This document shows positions 5,898-10,763 of a stretch of 10,763 nucleotides of DNA, piece after piece; within the stretch, counting starts at the first letter, position 1, and each line of letters opens with the position of its first letter. A program made the translations under genes and the position numbers. The notes beneath the pieces are model-generated. The model was not told where the DNA came from and did no database searches. It saw nothing but the letters and a program-made list of their open reading frames with translations. Where the stretch lies: contig JAJZDT010000074.1 of NCBI GenBank assembly GCA_021851535.1, positions 1 to 10,763 on the forward strand, given 5' to 3'. Source of the stretch: Microcaldota archaeon. Its GTDB lineage: Archaea > Micrarchaeota > Micrarchaeia > Micrarchaeales > Micrarchaeaceae.

Positions 5898-7799
5898 GTG
5901 CGTTCCTATTACTTGTTATATACGTTGCTGTTTGCTGTTATTTTAATGCCCTCAATTACATTGGCGCAAGTCTCCAATGCTGTTATTGGCAGTGCGCAGA
6001 TTCATGCGCCAGCTGTAATACTTCAATACAATAAGGGTACACTTACAATAATAAGTTTGAATATAACAAAGGGCAATGGCAGTGTTATGATAAGCGGACC
6101 AAATGCTACTGGAAATTCAACAATATTTTCAGCAAATACTGCTGTCGCTGCCGCATCAAAATATCTCAAGATAAATATGAACGATTACAATTTTAACTAT
6201 CACATATATAATGTTACTAACGTTTCTGGCCCGAGCGCTGGAACTGCAATGGCGCTTCTTGTTATATCCGCATATACTCATAAACCAATACCAAATAACG
6301 TCACAGTCACCGGAACGATATCGTATAATGGGACAGTGGGTGAAATAGGTGGCGTTTACGATAAGATTAATGCTGCAGCACTAAATGGCATAACTTATGC
6401 TGTAGTTCCATATGCGCAGAATGGCTCTTTTGAAAATATGTTATATTATATAACTCAGCAAAAATTTGGAATTCCGTTAGATCAGGTTTCAAATCTTTCT
6501 CAAGCTGCAAGCTTTATTTTTAATTATAGTGGGCCTATGATACGTGCGCATAAGACTGTATATAATCCTTTTACATATTATGATTTGACTAATCTGCCAA
6601 ATGCCAATATCTCATGCAGCAATAATTGCAGCTCATCTGCTATTGGGCAATTAGCTAACTTTACTTTAGGAATGGTTGAGAATCAGACAATAAATATCTC
6701 AAATATAAATTATTTTAGAAATATATCTTCATTAATGGAGGAAAATTTGAATCAGAGCAGGAATATATCAAAAAAAGGATATAACTATCTTGCAGCTGAT
6801 CTCGCATTTTTGCAATATATAGATGGATATGTCTTCCAAAATAGCGCAACGTCGCGATATGGGGCACTCGCCAAGATGCAGAATATATCAAATTACTGTG
6901 CCACATTAAATGCTCCCCAAATGACTAATAGCAATTATGAGTATGTTATCGGTGGTAATTTAAGAGCGTTATGGGGCAGCTATATGATAAATTCTGATAT
7001 TTCTGCATATAACGCTACAAATTCTGATACAGATACTGTATTATATGCGCTAATGAATGCGGCTGAAGCTAAGGCTTGGTGTAATTCTGCATCATTTATG
7101 TATAATTTTTCAAGTAATATGGGAGGTAATCCTGTAAATGTCTCATCAAAGATAAAGGAATTGGCGTATTTGAGTATAATAAACGCGTCTAATTTCAACT
7201 ATATCAAATCCAATTCAACAATAAATCCTATCCTGGCATATAAAAATAACAAATATATTTGCATAATGCCTGGGGATGGTTGTTTATATCTTAATACCGC
7301 AATACAGGCTTATTTAAACAATAGTTATGCGACTGCGTTGGTTGATGCAAATTACGTACCTGCTTTATATAGTACTACAATCACCACATCTAACGCTACT
7401 GCATATCAGATTTCAAGGGCTCAATTTATATCTAAAAATGCAACGTTTGGCATATGGGCAACACAGTTTGCTGATGAATCACAATTCTATGTGCATCAAT
7501 CAGCATTGTCTAATTCTTCTGAATTAAAGGGGGAATATGCATCGCAAGCCTATTCTACAGCACTACTATCATTTGAAATGAGCAATTCAATGCAACTAAT
7601 ATCAAATAATTTTATACCAGAGCAATCTAAAGTTGGTGGCACAAATATGGATTATTCCTTGCTTATAAACATACTATTTATTATATTTATTCTGATGATA
7701 ATTAGCATTATCATAGAGGTAGTAGTGTTAGTTCTTTTGGTATCGCTTTTAAAGCGTACGCAGAAAGGACAAAAGATTACTAAAAAAATTAAAAAATAG
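5898..7799 (+). CDS. Surface-anchored Lon-type (S16-like) serine protease, ATPase-free
   Basis: This 633-residue exported protein has a Lon-like Ser/Lys protease domain and no AAA+ ATPase. Residues 1-23 form a signal peptide (hydrophobic core YYLLYTLLFAVIL, likely cut after TLA). The protease domain spans roughly 25-200: GPSAG holds nucleophile Ser113 and GGVYDKINAA holds Lys156. Their spacing of 43 residues equals Ser679/Lys722 of E. coli Lon. The domain is followed by a roughly 390-residue, probably helical, Asn/Ser/Tyr-rich region with no known motif. A C-terminal membrane segment (about 590-618) then leads to a basic 15-residue cytoplasmic tail, so the bulk faces outward. About 29 N-glycosylation sequons are spread over the outer part. 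It resembles the archaeal COG1750 proteases. The start is GTG, with a TATA-like element 28-37 bp upstream. The Zn-ribbon gene follows after 10 nt, suggesting an operon. Confidence 0.85.
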   Translation: MRSYYLLYTLLFAVILMPSITLAQVSNAVIGSAQIHAPAVILQYNKGTLTIISLNITKGNGSVMISGPNATGNSTIFSANTAVAAASKYLKINMNDYNFNYHIYNVTNVSGPSAGTAMALLVISAYTHKPIPNNVTVTGTISYNGTVGEIGGVYDKINAAALNGITYAVVPYAQNGSFENMLYYITQQKFGIPLDQVSNLSQAASFIFNYSGPMIRAHKTVYNPFTYYDLTNLPNANISCSNNCSSSAIGQLANFTLGMVENQTINISNINYFRNISSLMEENLNQSRNISKKGYNYLAADLAFLQYIDGYVFQNSATSRYGALAKMQNISNYCATLNAPQMTNSNYEYVIGGNLRALWGSYMINSDISAYNATNSDTDTVLYALMNAAEAKAWCNSASFMYNFSSNMGGNPVNVSSKIKELAYLSIINASNFNYIKSNSTINPILAYKNNKYICIMPGDGCLYLNTAIQAYLNNSYATALVDANYVPALYSTTITTSNATAYQISRAQFISKNATFGIWATQFADESQFYVHQSALSNSSELKGEYASQAYSTALLSFEMSNSMQLISNNFIPEQSKVGGTNMDYSLLINILFIIFILMIISIIIEVVVLVLLVSLLKRTQKGQKITKKIKK

Positions 7800-7802
7800 G
7801 TG
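7799..7802 (+). promoter_or_regulatory. Shine-Dalgarno GGTG of the Zn-ribbon gene
   Basis: GGTG overlaps the last base of the protease stop codon and lies 7 nt before the ATG at 7810. It supports this short gene and coupling to the upstream reading frame. Confidence 0.5.
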
Positions 7803-7809
7803 TTATAAT

Positions 7810-7980
7810 ATGGTAGAAGTTATTCCTGGAAAGGTATGCGTTTCATGCGGCAGGCTATCCGATAGCTATACAGAGTTTAAATGCCCAAAATGCGGAAAGA
7901 GCACTATAATACGGTGCAAGCATTGCAGAGAGATATCTAACATATACAAATGCAAAGAATGCAATTTTGAGGGACCATAA
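7810..7980 (+). CDS. Small archaeal Zn-ribbon protein (COG2888-like, translation-associated)
   Basis: This 56-residue protein has four CxxC knuckles in sequence: CVSC, CPKC, CKHC and CKEC, enough for two zinc ions. It fits COG2888 (HVO_2753-like), a family annotated as a Zn-ribbon RNA-binding protein involved in translation. The rest is basic and polar, with no membrane segment. The start is supported by a GGTG Shine-Dalgarno 7 nt upstream. Its TAA overlaps the ATG of the aEF-1beta gene by one base (TAATG), and this same neighbourhood is conserved in other archaea, which supports the assignment independently of the cysteines. At 56 codons it is short enough to be missed by length-filtered gene finding. 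Confidence 0.9.
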   Translation: MVEVIPGKVCVSCGRLSDSYTEFKCPKCGKSTIIRCKHCREISNIYKCKECNFEGP

Positions 7981-8225
7981 TGTCAAAAGTTAGTGTTATA
8001 TTTAAGGTATACCCTGAAGAGAGTTCGTTGGAAGCTGTATCTAATAGTATAAAAGTTATGAATCCAAAGGATTTGAAAACGGAGGATTTGGCATTTGGGA
8101 TAAAAGTGGTCCGCGCTATGTTTATTTTTGATGACACTCAAATGCGTTCTTCAACATTAGAGGATTCGTTGAGAAAGATAAAAGGCGTCAGCGAAGTTGA
8201 AGTGGAACAGGAGACGCTTATATAA
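7980..8225 (+). CDS. Translation elongation factor 1-beta (aEF-1beta)
   Basis: aEF-1beta is the guanine-nucleotide exchange factor for aEF-1A, reloading it with GTP during elongation. The 81-residue protein is slightly shorter than the usual 88-90. It shows the compact alpha/beta fold: VSVIFKVYPE at the start, then LAFGIKVVRAMFIFDD in the centre and IKGVSEVEVEQETLI at the end, the typical archaeal aEF-1beta ending. The ATG overlaps the stop of the Zn-ribbon gene (TAATG), with a purine-rich GAGGG 6 nt upstream as likely ribosome site, so translation is probably coupled. Rad50 follows after 53 bp. Confidence 0.93.
   Translation: MSKVSVIFKVYPEESSLEAVSNSIKVMNPKDLKTEDLAFGIKVVRAMFIFDDTQMRSSTLEDSLRKIKGVSEVEVEQETLI
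8218..8225 (+). promoter_or_regulatory. Possible internal TATA box for rad50
   Basis: TATATAAT-like sequence overlaps the aEF-1beta stop codon, about 55-60 bp before the rad50 ATG. A start near 8249 would leave a leader of about 30 nt containing the GGTG ribosome site. rad50 may instead simply be read through from upstream. Confidence 0.25.
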
Positions 8226-8269
8226 TTTTTATCTAATTTGCTATTTGCTTCCCAACACTCTTTTTATGT

Positions 8270-8273
8270 GGTG
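8270..8273 (+). promoter_or_regulatory. Shine-Dalgarno GGTG of rad50
   Basis: GGTG ends 5 nt before the ATG at 8279, the same spacing as for the Sm-like gene. It favours ATG 8279 over the in-frame TTG at 8276. Confidence 0.5.
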
Positions 8274-8278
8274 GGTTG

Positions 8279-10582
8279 ATGATAAAGTCTATAGATCTTA
8301 TAAACTGGAAGACGCATAGGCATAGCCATATGGACTTTCAAAAAGGCGTGAATGTACTAATAGGTATAATGGGCGCCGGGAAGAGTTCTGTAATGGATGC
8401 AATCTCCTATGCTCTTTTTGGTACGTTCCCAATATTAAATCAAAAACGTATAACCACAAATAATATAATAATGAATAGACCATCCTTGGCTGAGTTTTCT
8501 GAGGTTAAATTGACATTTGAGATTGATGGAAATATTTATTTGGTAACAAGAAAATTAAATATGAACGCGTCTAGCGAGGCTAGGATAGAAAAGAATGGCG
8601 CATATTTGCAAACACAGCCCGAGCGTGTAACAGAAGTGATAGAACAACTATTGAAATTGGATTATGATACATTTTCAAGGGCAGTATATGCGCATCAAAA
8701 CCAATTGGAATATTTTTTAGATCTACCTAAAAGTGAGCGGAAGAGAAGTATAGATCAGATGCTTGGTCTTGATAACTTTTCTATAGCTGAAGAGAATGCA
8801 ACTTCATTTATAAATAATACACGCTCGCTCATATCCGCAGAGGAACAGACTATTGCTAAGATTGATATAAATGCGCTTAAGCTTCAAATATCAAATTTGG
8901 GCGAGGAGCATCTTACATATTCCAAAAATCAATCGGAATTATATGAAAAGAAAGTAAAAATTGAAAGCGAAATAAAATCACTGCAACAAAAATTGCAAAA
9001 ACTAAAAGATGAGAATGAAAGAAAAAAGAGTATAGATCGCGAGATTATTACGATAAAGGCTAAAGTTAATTCAATTGAAGAGGAACTGAAAAAAATCAAT
9101 ATAAGTGGTTTAAACGCAACTGAAATTAAGGACAGTTTAAAAGAGGTTGAAAATATTGAGAGAAACGAAGAGTCAAATATAATTAAATTACGGGAGATTG
9201 AGAAAAACTTAACAAAAGAGATAACGACACTTGAATCAGACATACGACACTTATCAGAAGATGTTAAAAAATCAGAAATCCTTAAGGCGAGCGTTGCAAA
9301 CAAAGATCTTAAGTCCTTGGAGAATGAACTTAAATTATTAGACGAAACACATAATCTAAAAAAAGCTGATTTGATATCAAAACGTAATGAGAAAAAAGAA
9401 ACTGAGAAATGGCTTGTTGAAATAGAAAAACATACGGGTAGTTGTCCATTATGCGAACAGGCATTAGATCAGAAAGCTCGTAGTACTATAATTGAGATGA
9501 GGCATGCGTTAAAGGATCAATTGGGCGCACAGATAATAGCTGTTGAAAAGGAAATCTTACTCGCAGAGCAGCGAATATTAAAAATGCGTATTGATATAGA
9601 GCAGATTCGAAAAGTAGTGGATCGGATCAAAGAGTATGAAGGAGTAGAAAAAAAATTGATAGTTCTAGAAGAGAAAAAACCACAGTTGATTGCAAGCAAT
9701 GAGGAAGTTTTAGAAAAAATAAATAAAACCGAGAGCGTGTTAAAAACTACACGAGCAAAAAAAGAGCAATTAAAATCAATAATCGAAAAAATAGAGCGTT
9801 CAAACGCATATAGTGAAAAATTAGAAGAATATAAAAAATTACTATTAAAAAAAGAGACGGAGTTTAAATTAATTTTAGTTGATGAACGGGCGATATATTT
9901 AAATCAAGAGGATATAACAAAAAACAGCACAATTTTTGCTGAGATAAATTCAAAAATAAATAGCAATGCCACTTATATAAAAAATATAGATGCGCAGCTA
10001 AAAGAGAAGAATTTGGAATATAAAAGAATAAAGGATATATCTTCTAGGATAGAATCACGGCAGAATATATTAAATAATATGAATCGATTTAAGCAGGCTC
10101 TTATTGAGACTGAAGCTTCACTGAGGAATAATTTGGTAAGTGCGGTAAATAACATAATGTATTCATTATGGCCACAGTTATACCCATATTCAGATTATAA
10201 AGGTCTAAGGCTTTATGCCAAATCAGATGATTATTCATTAGAAGCGAATATAATAGATGGGAGCAATGATACGTGGGTATCTATTGATTCAATAGCAAGC
10301 GGTGGCGAAAGAAGTTTATCCTGTCTTACAATGCGTATTGCGCTTTCTATGGTAATAGTACCAAATCTTAAATGGATAATACTCGATGAACCTACACATA
10401 ACATAGATTCAAATGGTATAGAAAAAATAGTTAATGTATTTGGAAATAATCTGCCAAAAATAGTTGATCAGATATTTGTCATAACACATGATGAGGCAAT
10501 GCGTCAAATAGGGGGCGCAGCCATATATCAGTTGGAGCGAAATAAAGCATTAAATGGTGCAACGGAGGTATCCACTATATAA
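8279..10582 (+). CDS. rad50: DNA double-strand-break repair ATPase Rad50
   Basis: Rad50 is the SMC-like ATPase that works with the nuclease Mre11 to tether and process DNA ends. The 767-residue protein has an N-terminal ATPase half with Walker A GIMGAGKSS (29-37) and the Q-loop region YAHQNQLEYF. Two long coiled-coil arms, rich in Lys/Glu/Leu, follow. The zinc hook SCPLCEQ (Cys389, Cys392) lies almost exactly in the middle. The C-terminal half holds signature ASGGERSLS (Ser674 to Glu677), Walker B WIILDEPTHNID (Asp703, Glu704) and the H-loop ITHDE (His737). Most archaeal Rad50 proteins are about 850-900 residues, so the arms are shorter here. Walker A has Ile-Met where Gly-x-Asn-Gly is more common. 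Mre11, HerA and NurA, the usual neighbours, are absent from the window. The start is chosen by the GGTG site and by the family's N-terminus MIKSIxLxNWKTH. Confidence 0.96.
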   Translation: MIKSIDLINWKTHRHSHMDFQKGVNVLIGIMGAGKSSVMDAISYALFGTFPILNQKRITTNNIIMNRPSLAEFSEVKLTFEIDGNIYLVTRKLNMNASSEARIEKNGAYLQTQPERVTEVIEQLLKLDYDTFSRAVYAHQNQLEYFLDLPKSERKRSIDQMLGLDNFSIAEENATSFINNTRSLISAEEQTIAKIDINALKLQISNLGEEHLTYSKNQSELYEKKVKIESEIKSLQQKLQKLKDENERKKSIDREIITIKAKVNSIEEELKKINISGLNATEIKDSLKEVENIERNEESNIIKLREIEKNLTKEITTLESDIRHLSEDVKKSEILKASVANKDLKSLENELKLLDETHNLKKADLISKRNEKKETEKWLVEIEKHTGSCPLCEQALDQKARSTIIEMRHALKDQLGAQIIAVEKEILLAEQRILKMRIDIEQIRKVVDRIKEYEGVEKKLIVLEEKKPQLIASNEEVLEKINKTESVLKTTRAKKEQLKSIIEKIERSNAYSEKLEEYKKLLLKKETEFKLILVDERAIYLNQEDITKNSTIFAEINSKINSNATYIKNIDAQLKEKNLEYKRIKDISSRIESRQNILNNMNRFKQALIETEASLRNNLVSAVNNIMYSLWPQLYPYSDYKGLRLYAKSDDYSLEANIIDGSNDTWVSIDSIASGGERSLSCLTMRIALSMVIVPNLKWIILDEPTHNIDSNGIEKIVNVFGNNLPKIVDQIFVITHDEAMRQIGGAAIYQLERNKALNGATEVSTI

Positions 10583-10606
10583 AAACCCTATTAACTTCAA
10601 AGTAAA

Positions 10607-10630
10607 TGTTTGTTTGTATGTGTATATTTT
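10607..10630 (+). terminator. T-rich 3' region of rad50
   Basis: A T-rich, hairpin-free stretch (TGTTTGTTTGTATGTGTATATTTT) sits in the 58-bp gap between rad50 and the convergent gene. U-rich tracts suffice for archaeal termination, so it is a plausible rad50 terminator. Confidence 0.35.
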
Positions 10631-10640
10631 ATTACCGATT

Positions 10641-10763
10641 CTAGAATCCGAACCTATCAACACTGCTTTTTTGATCTTCATCATCTGATATGCCAAGTAT
10701 AGACGGACTCTTTACTCCTGTGAATATTGCAACGACCTCAACTTTTTGGTTATATCTTGGGTC
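10641..10763 (-). CDS. ftsZ: Probable FtsZ, C-terminal 40 residues (5' part outside the window)
   Basis: Read on the minus strand from the window edge, 40 codons precede a TAG stop. The fragment opens with DPRYNQKVEVVAIFTGVKSP, which fits the last strand of the archaeal FtsZ/tubulin C-terminal domain (pattern DP-x-L-...-VRV-...-I-TGVKSP-x-ILG). An acidic linker (SDDEDQ) and a short terminal peptide, VDRFGF, follow. FtsZ is the GTPase of the division ring, and its extreme C-terminus usually binds membrane anchors, SepF in archaea. GTP-binding motifs lie outside the window, so assignment rests on this one block; a CetZ-like paralogue cannot be excluded. It converges with rad50 across 58 bp. Confidence 0.6.
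   Translation of the reverse strand, partial: DPRYNQKVEVVAIFTGVKSPSILGISDDEDQKSSVDRFGF

Noticed and set aside
5857..8267. Identical 11-mer ACTCTTTTTAT at 5857-5867 and 8257-8267 as a shared promoter box.
   Set aside because: The first copy is at promoter distance, but the second ends 12 bp before the rad50 ATG, too close for a TATA box. In AT-rich DNA an 11-mer of this kind can recur by chance.
8929..9303. Minus-strand Ser/Phe-rich frame inside rad50.
   Set aside because: It is a shadow of the Lys/Glu-rich coiled coil; TTT/TCT codons are the complement of AAA/AGA.
1..10763. CRISPR arrays, inverted-repeat transposons or tandem repeats.
   Set aside because: On reading through both strands I saw no regularly spaced repeats, no terminal inverted repeats and no transposase motifs.

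Overview
The window looks archaeal. It holds the C-terminal part of an archaeal-type RNA polymerase subunit A'', an Sm-like archaeal protein, RtcB, the archaeal pair of a Zn-ribbon protein and aEF-1beta, Rad50, the tail of what looks like an archaeal FtsZ, and a tRNA-Ala gene carrying a bulge-helix-bulge intron. Base composition is clearly AT-rich and the isoleucine codon ATA is common. A small-genome ARMAN/DPANN-type archaeon would fit, but no marker in the window proves that lineage.

Layout. Positions 2-613 are the 3' part of rpoA2, followed 15 bp later by an Sm-like protein gene (629-853). A tRNA-Ala(GGC) gene (918-1020) follows, with a 31-nt intron in its T-loop. Eight bp beyond it ends a large minus-strand gene of unknown function (1029-2870). 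This gene is head-to-head with a YgjP-type zinc metallopeptidase (2878-3651). Next come rtcB (3768-5252), a convergent minus-strand protein resembling nucleoside 2-deoxyribosyltransferases (5261-5749), and then a plus-strand run: a surface-anchored Lon-type (S16) protease (5898-7799), a 56-residue four-CxxC Zn-ribbon protein (7810-7980), aEF-1beta (7980-8225) and rad50 (8279-10582). The right edge holds the last 40 codons of a probable ftsZ on the minus strand. No gap without a gene exceeds 300 bases.

How the genes relate. Most are core information-processing genes: transcription, RNA binding, tRNA processing, translation elongation and double-strand-break repair. The tRNA-Ala intron is excised by the splicing endonuclease, which is not in this window; RtcB, encoded about 2.7 kb away, is the ligase that joins such exons. 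The pair at 1029-3651 is the least explained part. It consists of an unknown 613-residue protein, whose N-terminal third vaguely recalls a module of DISARM/DrmE-type defence proteins, and a metallopeptidase sharing its start region.

Initiation signals fall into two classes. First genes tend to have a TATA-like element about 25-40 bp before the start codon and little or no leader. Internal genes tend to carry a GGTG Shine-Dalgarno about 5-7 nt before the start.
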